Shown in pieces: positions 22,468-32,880 of a stretch of DNA of 41,423 bases. Both the position numbers and the translations under genes were made by a program. The notes under the pieces were generated by a model. The model searched no databases. It was not told the DNA's origin and worked only from the letters and a program-made list of their open reading frames with translations. This stretch comes from an uncultured bacterium (GTDB lineage Bacteria; Patescibacteriota; Gracilibacteria; Absconditabacterales; Absconditicoccaceae), in contig CAIXFE010000008.1 in assembly GCA_903918675.1 (NCBI GenBank), positions 1-41,423 on the forward strand, written 5' to 3'. Every line of letters begins with the position of its first letter. Position 1 is the first letter of the stretch.

Positions 22468-23013
22468 ATGCAAAACGAATACGAAACCAAAATCCTCGAC
22501 ATCAAGATCTCAGAGATCGAAGAAAAATTAAACAAACTCGGGGCTACGCTCGTAGAAGATGAGACGCTCATGAGGAGACGAGTTTTCGATGTATTGGAAC
22601 ATAGCGAAAAGAAAGGAAAACGATTCCGTCTTCGTCAGAAATGAGATAAAACCACATTAACGTATAAAGAAAGAACATGACTAGAAATCGGCGCAACGAA
22701 AGAACTAGAGACCAAGATCGGAGATTTCGATATCATGGCAGAGATTATGCAGAAATTAGAGCGACAGACGATGGTCTATCAGGAGAATAAAAGGAAAGTG
22801 TATAAACGAAATGATGTAGAATTTTGTATCGATACGCGACCCATGGTCCCTACGTATATGGAGATAGAAGCACCAAGTAAAGAGCAAGTAGAAGAAGCAT
22901 TGAGACTCCTAGGGCTTGAATGACAAGATGTCGGTGATATGGGCATGATTGAAATTTATCAAAACCATGGTCTAGATCTCCATAGTTTCAAAGAATTGAA
23001 GTTTGAGAAATAG
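22468..23013 (+). CDS. CYTH-domain protein (copy 1)
   Basis: MQNEYETKILDIKISEIEEKLNKLGA...RFRLRQKGDKTTLTYKER...TRPMVPTYMEIEAPSKEQVEEALRLLG. Confidence 0.85.
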
Positions 23014-23083
23014 CTATATGTCTAATGCCTTAGGCCAACGACCAATCTTTCATCTTTCCTCTTTAATCTTCCATCTAAACCCC

Positions 23084-23629
23084 ATGCCAAACGAATACGA
23101 AACTAGAGTACTCGACATCGACGTCGGAGAGATCGAAAAAAAATTGCTCAGTCTTGGAGCTACTTTGACCGAGAAAGAAGTCGTGATGAAGAGACGAGTG
23201 TTTGATATCCAGCCCTATGATAATGAGGACAAAGGAAAACGACTGCGCTTGCGTCAACAAGGAGATAAAACGACATTGGCCTATAAGGAAAGATGATGAA
23301 CTGGCATCTGAGAGACCCAAGAATTGGAAGTAAGGGTACAAGATTTTGATGTCATGACAGAGATATTGAAAAAACTAGAATGGAGATCAATGTCCTATCG
23401 TGAGAATAAGAGAAAAACCTACACATATAATGACATAGAATTTTGCATGGATACTTGGCCTAAAATACCGACATATCTGGAGATTGAGTCATCAAATGAA
23501 GATAAGGTTCATGAAGGACTATCACTCCTCGATCTCACAGGGAAAGATGTCGGTAATATCTGAGTCATCGCGACATACAAAAGATATGGAATAGATCTGG
23601 AAAACATTCAGGAGCTAAAATTTGAATAG
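23084..23629 (+). CDS. CYTH-domain protein (copy 2, tandem paralog)
   Basis: MPNEYETRVLDIDVGEIEKKLLSLGA...RLRLRQQGDKTTLAYKER...TWPKIPTYLEIESSNEDKVHEGLSLL; same length as copy 1 (181 aa). Confidence 0.85.
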
Positions 23630-23663
23630 ATTACACACTCTTTCACATTCCAACCTTCCCACA

Positions 23664-24209
23664 CTATTTCCTATACAGACAAATCCTCCCCTTCCCCTTA
23701 CGATTTTTAACAATCTGGAATGGTGTATGCTTACCAAAATGAAAAGTATTGGTAATCACGACCGTTCCTTTTTTGATAGAAGAGAAAACTCGATCTTCGA
23801 TATCCAAGATTTGCTCTGGGAAAAGATAGAGATAGATATAATCGGCCTGACCAAAATCTGCAGCGGAAAAATCTGAATGGATAAGACGGACGGACTGCTT
23901 CGTCAGAAAATTGATGAGCTTCCCATATCGGATGGCTTGGAGATTGCAGTCATATCATAGGCCTTTCAAGCCATATCTACGAGCGAAGAAACGAAGCGCC
24001 TTCCCATCTCCACATCAGAGATCGATGATGGTTTTGCCAGATTGTAAATCGAGATCATGCATCAATGCAATATCTTTATCGAATGAGGGAGCGTAGATCG
24101 CCTTCCCTCATCCTGCGAACATTACGACAAAAAGCTGAATGATAAACCAGACGGTAAGTCCGAGTATCACGCACATCAGCAGTCAGAGAAAAATTATTTT
24201 TATAAGCAT
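23664..24209 (-). CDS. Membrane-anchored class I SAM-dependent methyltransferase
   Basis: N-terminal TM, KTIIDLGCGDGKALRFFARRYGLKGLGYDCN. Confidence 0.8.
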
Positions 24210-24336
24210 AGAAATGGGTGTATAATTGATAATTGTGGTATGGGATAAAGAATTAGTTAGATGGCATTTCGTAAATTTATAAATTCATTCCTTCTAAAAT
24301 TGTTTCGAAAATTTCAAATTCGAATATTCGAAAATT

Positions 24337-25128
24337 CTATTTCAGTACCACTCCCTTTCCCTTGCTTGTCCATTCTTTCCACTTCGCATATAATATTGCT
24401 CTATATTGATATCCATATTGGCAGACACTAAACAAGGTGGTAGTCACGATATACAGACCGACTGCAGCATTCAGAGTATACACAAATGAGCCGATCATGA
24501 CGACCAAAAATACATTCATAAATCACATCATCTTGCCCATGTCAGGAGTTTTCTGTCCGGGAATATTTGGAGTAGCTGGTTTTGCTAGTGTAGTAAACTT
24601 TGTTTGTAAGTAGGTCAACACCGCTGCGATGATCGTCAATGCAATATTCTTAGTAGCAAGAAGATCCATACCCAGGAAATGATGATTGATACTCTTAGGA
24701 TCAAGATATTGAGCTCCGAAGCCATGGAAAAAGCTATATAACCATCATGCAGGGATCGTATTTGCTGTGATCCTTCTGACTACTCGATACAATCAGATGA
24801 ATACAGGGATCTGGATCAGCATCATAAGACAGCCTTTGAACGCTCATTTCCCATCAGACTTAAATACCTTCATCGTTTCTTCTGATAATTTCTTGGGATC
24901 GTCTTTGTATTTTTCTTGGATGGCATTCAGCTTTGGTTGGAGATCGGCCATACCTTTCTGCATATCATTGCCTGCTAAAGTCTGTTTGATCATCAAAGTC
25001 CTGATAACCAAGGTCAGTAGGATGATCGCTATTCATAGGTTCCCTCAGAATATCGCGAGAAACATGACCAGGAGATTGAATATCGGACGGTATAAAATCT
25101 CAGTAAATAATAGTGAAAAAATGTTCAT
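24337..25128 (-). CDS. yidC: Membrane protein insertase YidC
   Basis: IAIILLTLVIRTLMIKQTLAGNDMQKGMADLQPKLNAIQEKYKDDPKKLSEETMKVFK...MMLIQIPVFIGLYRVV...AAVGLYIVTTTLFSVCQ. Confidence 0.9.
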
Positions 25129-25308
25129 AGTTTTATTTATACAAGTAAAAATCCTTTATTGAATTATTGTAATGGTCACAGGTTGTTGCACATCGTTGCA
25201 GATTGGCACAGATTATTTTTTTAGCTTTTTAAAAAACGTAAATTAACAATCTGAGACCCCCTGCAACCATTCTTCAGATTTTTCAGGATATTTTTCAGAT
25301 TCTTCAGC

Positions 25309-25863
25309 TTATACTTTCATCACCTCTTCACTCTTATTCTTCACATGCTCATCTATTTTTTCATTCATTCATTTGACCATGGCATCGATATCTTTTTCAT
25401 TTCTATTCTTTTCATCTTCACCGATCTCTTTCGCATCGAAAATAGTCTTATTGTCTTTCATGGCTTCTTGTCTAGCGACTCTGATGCGTCACTTGATCTC
25501 TTCTCCCATCGCTTTGACTTGCTTGGTGATCTCTAGCCTTCTCTCTTGAGTCAATGCGGGAATTTTGATAAGGATATAGCTACCTTCATTTTGAGGAGCA
25601 AGACCGATATTAGCGTCATAGATAGCTTTCTCGATATGTTTCAATTCATTTTTATCCCGTGGTTCAATCTTTACGGTCTGCCCATCCATCAAAGTTACAT
25701 GAGCAATTTGAGGGATCTTCATAGGCCCGTAAGAAGCTTCTACTTGGATATTTTCTACCAATCATGCTGACGCTCTTCCGATCTGCAAAGCTTTCAATTC
25801 TCATTCGAAGTACGCAATCGCCTTATCCATCTGTTGTTTGTACGGAGTCATGTCCATTGTCAT
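25309..25863 (-). CDS. frr: Ribosome recycling factor
   Basis: ELKALQIGRASAGLVENIQVEASYGPMKIPQIAHVTLMDGQTVKIEP...RRLEITKQVKAMGEEIKGRIRVARQEAMK. Confidence 0.95.
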
Positions 25864-26169
25864 AAGCAAATTATGAAATAAAGTATAAGTAATAATAATG
25901 GAATTTACAAATTTCTAAATTTAAAATTTACAAAACAATTTTTGAATGTCCAAATATCTAAATTTCCAAAACTTAATCTTGCGCTACTGTTCGACTACCG
26001 TTTATCTACTGTTTGACAATTCCTCTAAGGTCTAAGTTCCAAGCTCTAAGATCCTTCAGCCTTAAGCCTTAAGCTTTAAGCTACACACTCCTGTGTGAAT
26101 AATACAAAAAGGGACAATCTTTGCAACTGGAAAAACACAACCTTCAACTTTCAACCTTCAACTTTCAAC

Positions 26170-26187
26170 CCCCGCAGTACTGCGGGG
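26170..26187. repeat. 18-bp perfect palindrome CCCCGCAGTACTGCGGGG at the end of a TTCAACY heptamer repeat
   Basis: Direct reading. Confidence 0.95.
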
Positions 26188-26195
26188 TCAACCTT

Positions 26196-26723
26196 CTATC
26201 CTAAAACGATTCCATCCACGCTCATATCATGCTCCGACATCGGGATGTCATCTACAAGCTGACACGTGAAACACAGTCAGATTTTTTTTACCTTAGTATG
26301 CTGTGCCAGGAAAGTATCATAATATCCGTATCCTCTGCCCAATCTTTTACCATCAGCAGTGAAAGCCAGTCCCGGAACCAAAATAATATCGACAGCCCCA
26401 AGGTAAGGAATAGGATCTTGTATCGTTGGCTCGCCCAATTTTCAGCGACGAATCTTGACGTCAGTGGTATAGAGAAACGGCTCCAGAATATTTACATCTA
26501 CCTGTGGGACAATGACCGTCTTGCCACGAGCGAGGAGCAGATCAATAAATTGTTGTATCTGCGGTTCAGATTTCATCGGCAAAAACACAGACCAGACCTG
26601 ATATTGATCTATCATGGGCATCAGCTGTTGGATGATCTTTTCTGAGGAATGTAAAATTTGCTGACTCTTCATCTCGGTCAGTTTTGCTTTGACGTACGTT
26701 CTCATTTCTTGCTTAGCTTGCAT
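26196..26723 (-). CDS. 5-formyltetrahydrofolate cyclo-ligase
   Basis: [26 protein letters not shown] motif; N-terminal region consistent. Confidence 0.85.
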
Positions 26724-26948
26724 AAGAAAAATATAGGGAAATGAGATGATAAATCAAATTGTAAAATGCATCTTTGTGCATAATTCATCTTCCAAATGTC
26801 ATAAGTTTAAGTAGTATAAAATGATTTAAAATTCCAAAATTATTTTGGTATAATTAGGAATAATTTGTACACCCGCCTGCGTCGGGCAGGTTTGTAAATT
26901 ATTATGTTCATCTGTATAACTTGTTTTACTTTCAATCAGTAAAAAAAT

Positions 26949-27392
26949 ATGCATCATCTCGCCATCATGAATCCCAAGCGAAAGCTGATCCCAAAAATCC
27001 TTTCTGGCGAGAAGAAGATAGAATCCAGACGATATCTGATGAAAGTGGCTCCTCGGGATAAAGTGCACCCGGGTGATATTATTTATTTCAAAGATGCAGG
27101 CAAGCCAGTGACACTCCAAGCCGAAGTAGAGAAAGTCCTGCAATACGATCATTACAGCGACCAGCAATTGCAAGAAATCATTACAAAGTACTGATGACCC
27201 TGAGGGATCGCTTTTCATGGGGCTCTTACTTGAGCTTATACGCGGGCAAAGCCCAAGAAATATTGTATCCTCATGTTCTTGAAGAATCCGCAAAAGATTA
27301 AACCCTTTGCAATCGATAAGAAATGATATTGAAGCGCCTGCGCTTGGATCACATTGCCAGATATTGAGAAGATTAGGAGCTTAGAAGTTTAG
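26949..27392 (+). CDS. ASCH-domain (PUA-like) protein
   Basis: MHHLAIMNPKRKLIPKILSGEKKIESRRYLMKVAPRDKVHPGDIIYFKDAGKPVTLQAEVEKVLQY. Confidence 0.7.
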
Positions 27393-27426
27393 GTGCTTAG
27401 GCCTAACCATCTAACCCGCTAATAAA

Positions 27427-28104
27427 CTATTCAATCTTCAATGGATTGAAATTCGTATCATAATCATAGTAATCTTCATGTTCGATCTTTTTCAATTTGT
27501 GAATAATGACATAGGTAAGTGGCGTAAAAAGTACTTCGACACCAACCTTGAAAATATAATTGGAGACCATGATAGCGATGACCATGTCAGTACTAAAGAC
27601 ACCCGAAAATGCGATCATGATAAAAATTACCGTATCAAAAAGTTCTCCCACTAGAGTCGATCAGATCGTCCTTACTCGTAATTTTTTCCCTTTCATCCAG
27701 ATCTTGATCTTGGCCAAGATATATGAATTGCTAAATTCTCATGCAAAATATGCGATCAAACTCGCCAAAACGATCCTTGGAGTCAATCATAAGATATGCT
27801 GATAATCTTGCTGGTAAGGTCGATTGGTTGCGGAAGGAAGCCGACCGACGATCATGATCACTGCCGCCATCAGAAAGATAGCTCCGAAGCCCATCCAGAT
27901 AATTTTTCTGCTCTGTCTATATCCATACACCTCAGTCATAACGTCGCCAAAAATATAACTGAGCGGGAAGAGAATTGTCCCTCCATCAAAGGTAAAAAAT
28001 CACAGATTTAAAATCTTGGTCGATGCAATATTGGAGATCATCAGGACTGCGACGAATGCAACAGCGATTAGCGTGATCAACTTATAATTTCTCTGCTTAT
28101 CCAT
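27427..28104 (-). CDS. YhhQ-family queuosine precursor transporter (DUF165/VUT)
   Basis: LMISNIASTKILNLGFFTFDGGTILFPLSYIFGDVMTEVYGYRQSRKIIWMGF...GEFSNSYILAKIK...GSTLVGELFDTVIFIMIAF. Confidence 0.85.
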
Positions 28105-28259
28105 AGGGAAATATTTTTACTAAAAGTTTTTTTCTGAACGCATTCAGGGTTTGGTCTCGAACGAAATCTGAACGTAGTTATACGGAATCGTTATGCAAAA
28201 CATACACATTCTAGCCAGATATAAAGATGTAAAACCTTACAATATCCGTATTTGCTCGT

Positions 28260-28303
28260 ACTCCACCGCCATCCAAAATTTAAAATATTCAAGGTGGTGG
28301 AGT
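28260..28303. repeat. Inverted repeat ACTCCACC...GGTGGAGT
   Basis: 8-bp perfect arms, 28-nt spacer. Confidence 0.6.
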
Positions 28304-28455
28304 ATAAATGGAGGGGGAATACAAGAAGTTCACAACCTTTGGAAATAACATACTCTCAGAACAAACCATTACATTAATCTCCAACAAAATTTAGTTGACT
28401 TTTAGCAGGTAATAATTATTATGCTCTTACTCTTTTATTCCTTACAAAGGCTAAA

Positions 28456-28926
28456 ATGGGCAAGTGACCAATAAATTTCAAAGACAAAAAAGCAATGATT
28501 GTATGAGAGAAGACTATTTTGATTGACACAAATAGCCCTGAAACGAATGGAGAAAAAGAAGTACGTCTGATCACAAATGAATTAAAAAATCTGGGCTTCA
28601 ATGAAGATAATATCACTGTAGAAAACGGAGATCATTCAGAGGCATATAAGAATATTATAGAAAAGGTAGCGGGAGGGATTGCTCTTGTAATCTTTTCAAG
28701 TTCAGTCAAACTGGGAGAAGCAAATTTTACCGCTAATTGAATGGATACCTACTTGGAGAAAAGACCAAAGATCGTTATTCTTACAGAAAATTCCGGATCC
28801 AAAGATGAAGTAGTGGATAGCTATTTACCTACACCATTCGACTCAGAAACATTTCAAGAAACAGTCACAAACTTATTCCAAGAAACTCCATCCGAAACAG
28901 AACAAGAAAAGGAGGTGTCTGATTAA
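28456..28926 (+). CDS. Receiver-like (pseudo-REC) small protein 1
   Basis: GIALVIFSSSVKLGEANFTANGMDTYLEKRPKIVILTENSGSKDEVVDSYLPTPFDSETFQETVTNLFQETP; response-regulator-like pattern, no clear phospho-acceptor Asp. Confidence 0.5.
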
Positions 28927-28978
28927 CTTTTTACTATAACTGATTTCATCAAAGCCTTTTTACTTTCTGTAAAAAAAC

Positions 28979-29506
28979 ATGTCTGTAGAAAAAGCCATAA
29001 ACGATAAACACGTAGTAATAACAGTTCCAGAGCCAAGCATACTTCGGTGAAGAAACACATTCGATAGGGAAAATGAAAATGAATTTGAAGAATCAATGAT
29101 CCAAGAAATGCTATTGAGCATAGGAATCCCTAATGAGAATATTCATCACCAAAAATACGAACATAACCAACAATATATGGAATGGGTTAAAAACGTAAAA
29201 GCAGATATCGCACTCGCTATTTTTACATGATGATTAGATAGCCGATATTTTAGAACCGGATGACTTTTTGACCAAGTCAGACAACAAAAAAATAACATAA
29301 AAATAATTTTAATTGGAGATAAAAAATATGAAAATTATCAATCTCATAAAACAAAGAAGCGAAATATGATAGATACCTACATTTATACACCCTATGAGCC
29401 AGAACAATTGAAAAAAATCATTTTAGAATCACTTCAAGAAACTCCCGCTTCAGAAACAAATGCAAGCAGCTCAGCCTCTGATAACCGGCTTAACATAAGG
29501 GCTTAA
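28979..29506 (+). CDS. Receiver-like (pseudo-REC) small protein 2
   Basis: DIALAIFTGGLDSRYFRTGGLFDQVRQQKNNIKIILIGDKKYENYQ...MIDTYIYTPYEPEQLKKIILESLQETP; C-terminal pattern shared with protein 1. Confidence 0.5.
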
Positions 29507-29625
29507 TGGGGGATTACATCAACGACAGACATCTCTCCATTTCAGATAAAATTGCTTCAGAAAACGATACTAGAGTTACTCTTAAAAACTCATTAAAAGG
29601 ATTCATATTTATCCTCTGAGAATAA
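29506..29625 (+). CDS. Possible 39-aa ORF overlapping the previous stop (TAATG)
   Basis: MGDYINDRHLSISDKIASENDTRVTLKNSLKGFIFILGE. Confidence 0.35.
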
Positions 29626-29629
29626 CAAT

Positions 29630-30178
29630 ATGATCAATAAATCAGCAGCCGTGATAGGACGACAGACAGATTTCACAATTGACGAACTTAGAAGATTTAC
29701 GATAGAACAAAAATCTAAAAATCATAAGCCAATAGAAGAAAACGAAGGGAAACTTTATCATATCAAAAAAGAGCTCGCTTTAATAGTTGAGGGACTAGAA
29801 CAAATCGGACTCACAGATATTGCTATGAATAAAATTTCTACTCAATGAACCGAGCTAAGAGACATCCTTATGCACGAAACACAACCGAAAGACCTCATAA
29901 TTTTTACGGGTGAAAAAATTCAAAACCACATACATACCTTGGGTATAGCCGAGAAGATAAAAAGGATAAGAGAAGAAACGGACATTGTTATGATCGGCGA
30001 TTATGATTGGCAAAATTATGACAAGGTAAATCGGGATCTCTTCATGAAAAAACCTTTCACAATAAAAGATTTTAAAGGTAGAATCTTAAATTTGTTGCTG
30101 CAAAGAAACGACTTCAACCCATTAGAAAAATTAAAAATAAGATTATGATTGGAAAAAATAAGGCTGGGATTAGGATAA
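29630..30178 (+). CDS. Receiver-like (pseudo-REC) protein 3
   Basis: DLIIFTGEKIQNHIHTLGIAEKIKRIREETDIVMIGDYDWQNYDKVNRDLFMKKPFTIKDFKGRILNLL (KPF...L pattern typical of REC beta5). Confidence 0.55.
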
Positions 30179-30310
30179 AGCTACGAGGATTTTCATAAGA
30201 CCATCTCTCCATTGCAATTCATTAGGATTTCCTTATTATAATCTCGTTATATCAAGCGATACCTAAAAGCGTTCTCACTCTTCTGTCCCTTCGGTATTTG
30301 AGACCCGATA

Positions 30311-30421
30311 AAACCCCGACACTTTTTGAGGGGGTTTACGGAGTCGAAATTATACCGGCGATTTTTGACACATAAAGTACAAGCGTAAGCGAAGTAATTT
30401 ATGATTTCAAAAACAGCCGGT
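30311..30421. other. Candidate structured RNA or palindromic element: two consecutive hairpins
   Basis: AAACCCC...GGGGTTT (30311-30337) and a long interrupted stem ACCGGC/GCCGGT, TTTTTG/CAAAAA, CATAAA/TTTATG (30354-30421). Confidence 0.5.
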
Positions 30422-30512
30422 GCGTTACACTTGGACAATAAAGAGTGTACCAGATAAGATCACTATGGACGAGGAATTATGAGAGCTTTTTTTGTTTAAT
30501 GAAAAAAATGAT

Positions 30513-30640
30513 GTCCCCCCTTTAAGGGACTGAAAGGAATCCCGCTAGGGAAAAGGGGGTGGCCGAAGGCCGGGGGATTTACTCAATAAAATCTCCCACC
30601 ACTCCGTGGTCCCCCCTCTTTAGATAAAGAGGGAACTCAA
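30513..30640. repeat. CCCCCCTTTAAGGG...-type intergenic repeat, related in style to the ends of the DUF559 element
   Basis: Palindromic G/C-rich segments GTCCCCCCTTT...GGTCCCCCCTCTTTAGATAAAGAGGG. Confidence 0.55.
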
Positions 30641-30733
30641 TCAGAAAATCTTCTTCACTGTTATCCGTTATCCGGTATCTGTTATCTAATTTATCATTTA
30701 TCCTGTAAAGAACTTTATCATTTTATCATTCCC

Positions 30734-32593
30734 ATGGAATTCAAAGACCTCTGACTCTCCGAGTCAACACTCAATGCACTGACTAAAAAATGATTTATCA
30801 CTCCCTCACCTATCCAGGCGCAGATCATTCCTTTGCTGATGAAAGGAGAGAAAAACGTGATCGGACAAGCTGAAACAGGCTCAGGCAAGACTGCCGCTTT
30901 TGGGATTCCGCTCATAGAAAAACTCCAGCCAAACAAAGGTATCCAGGCACTTATCCTCGCACCTACAAGAGAACTTGCAGTGCAAATTGCTGCAGAGATT
31001 GATTCTTTCCAATGAATAGGAAATAAGAGACTCCGCATCACAACCATCTACGGGAAGCAATCCTACACGATACAGATGCAGGCGCTCAAAAGAGGTGTCG
31101 ATATCGTAGTCGGGACGCCAGGAAGGATCATGGATCATCTCGATAGAGGCACGCTCAATCTTAAGAATTTGGAATATTTCATCCTCGATGAAGCAGATGA
31201 GATGCTGGATATGGGGTTTGAAGAAGATATCCAGAAAATATTTAAGCAGACCAACGATCACAGAAAAGTGCTCCTCTTCTCTGCTACGATGTCCAGAGAT
31301 ATCCTGAGTATCGCTAAGAAATATATCGGAGAATACGACTTAGTCTCAGTGAAAAATGAGCAAGCTACCGTCGCGCTGACAGAGCAAAGTTTCGTGGAAG
31401 TGCAAGAAAGAGATAAGTTTGAGACCTTGCGCAGGATCGTAGATATGGCTCCTGATTTCTATGGGATCGTATTTTGTCATACCAAGAATGATGTCGATCT
31501 CGTCACTTCTAAGCTCGTCGATAAGTGATATAATGCCGAGGCATTGCACGGTGATCTCCAGCAGAGACAGAGAGAAAGAGTATTGAAGTTATTCAAAGAT
31601 AAAAAAGTTACCATCCTCATTGCTACCGATGTCGCAGCAAGAGGGATCGATGTAGATGATGTGACGCATGTCATCAATTATTCACTTCCACAAAATGCAG
31701 AAAAGTACATCCATAGAGTTGGCAGGACTGGGAGAGCTGGCAAGGCAGGGATCGCGATCACCTTCGTAACACCGAGAGAATATAGACAGATGTCAGCCAT
31801 CAAAGCGATCACCAAAACCGATATCAAGAAAGGGATGATCCCTAAGGTCACAGATATTATCCAGACCAAAAAAGATAACCTAAAGACTGACATCCAGTGA
31901 GCGATCGGTGGGGAAAAATATAAGGATTTCCTTCCTATCGCGGATTTCCTTCTAGAGAATAACGACGCTCGCGAGGTCATTGGAGCACTTTTGAAGATCC
32001 ACTACGAACATGATTTCTCTCAGAAAGATTACTCAGAGATCAGTGATGTTCGTTCCGCAACAGGATCTAGAGCATGATCAGGACAAGCGAGACTCTTCAT
32101 CGCAGTGGGAAAATGACTAGGCTATACGCCTCGCTCGCTCCTAGAATTGATAGAGAAAGAAGCCGGCGTCGCAAGTAATGGAGTGAATGATATGAGGATC
32201 ATGGAAGACTTTTCTTTCATCACGGTAAGTAGTCCTGACGCCGAAAGGATCATCGACGCCTTCATCATGAAGACCATCAATGGCAAAAAATCCATCGTCA
32301 GTAGAGCGAAAGAAGAAAGCAGATGAGGCGGCAGTTTTAGAAAACCTTACGGAGACAGACCGAGAACCTATGGGAATGACAGACCAAGGACCTATGGAGG
32401 CGACAAACCAAGAACTTATGGTGGAGATAAGCCTAGGACATACGGAGGAGACAAACCTAGAACATACTGAAGCGATAGACCAAGAACATCATCCTACGGC
32501 CCTAAGAAAAGCTTTGACGATAAGCCTAGGACAAGTAGCTATAGCGACAAAAAACCATGATTTAAGAGCAGTAGAGCTAGACCAGAACGATAA
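30734..32593 (+). CDS. DEAD-box RNA helicase with DbpA-like RNA-binding fold and RPRTYGGDK repeat tail
   Basis: [90 protein letters not shown]=Gly; ends TAA. Confidence 0.95.
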
Positions 32594-32621
32594 TATCGAA
32601 CAAATAATTTCATTGCAGAAA

Positions 32622-32645
32622 AGGAGCCTCAATGGCTTCTTTTTC
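32622..32645 (+). terminator. Rho-independent terminator
   Basis: AGGAGCC-TCAAT-GGCTTCT plus T-tract. Confidence 0.7.
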
Positions 32646-32880
32646 GTATAAACATATTGCACCCGACAATGGATATTGTCGGACTAGGAAACAGTCACTT
32701 AAAAACAATCATCCCGATTATTACGATTGAAATTTTGAGGGAAATGGGTAGAAAGTTATTCGTATATTGGTGTATTAGTATATTGGGAGGGAAATTCCCG
32801 GACCAATAACAAATAACCAATGCACCATACAAAAATAAGCCAATCCATAATCGACAATTTAACCTTTAAAAGTAGCCAAT

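Noticed and set aside
30247-30438. 63-aa minus ORF over the hairpin element
   Set aside because: Coincides with strong RNA-like inverted repeats; no recognisable family.
32280-32651. 123-aa ORF after the helicase
   Set aside because: Alternative frame of the RPRTYGGDK tail; the helicase frame continues through TGA=Gly to TAA at 32593.
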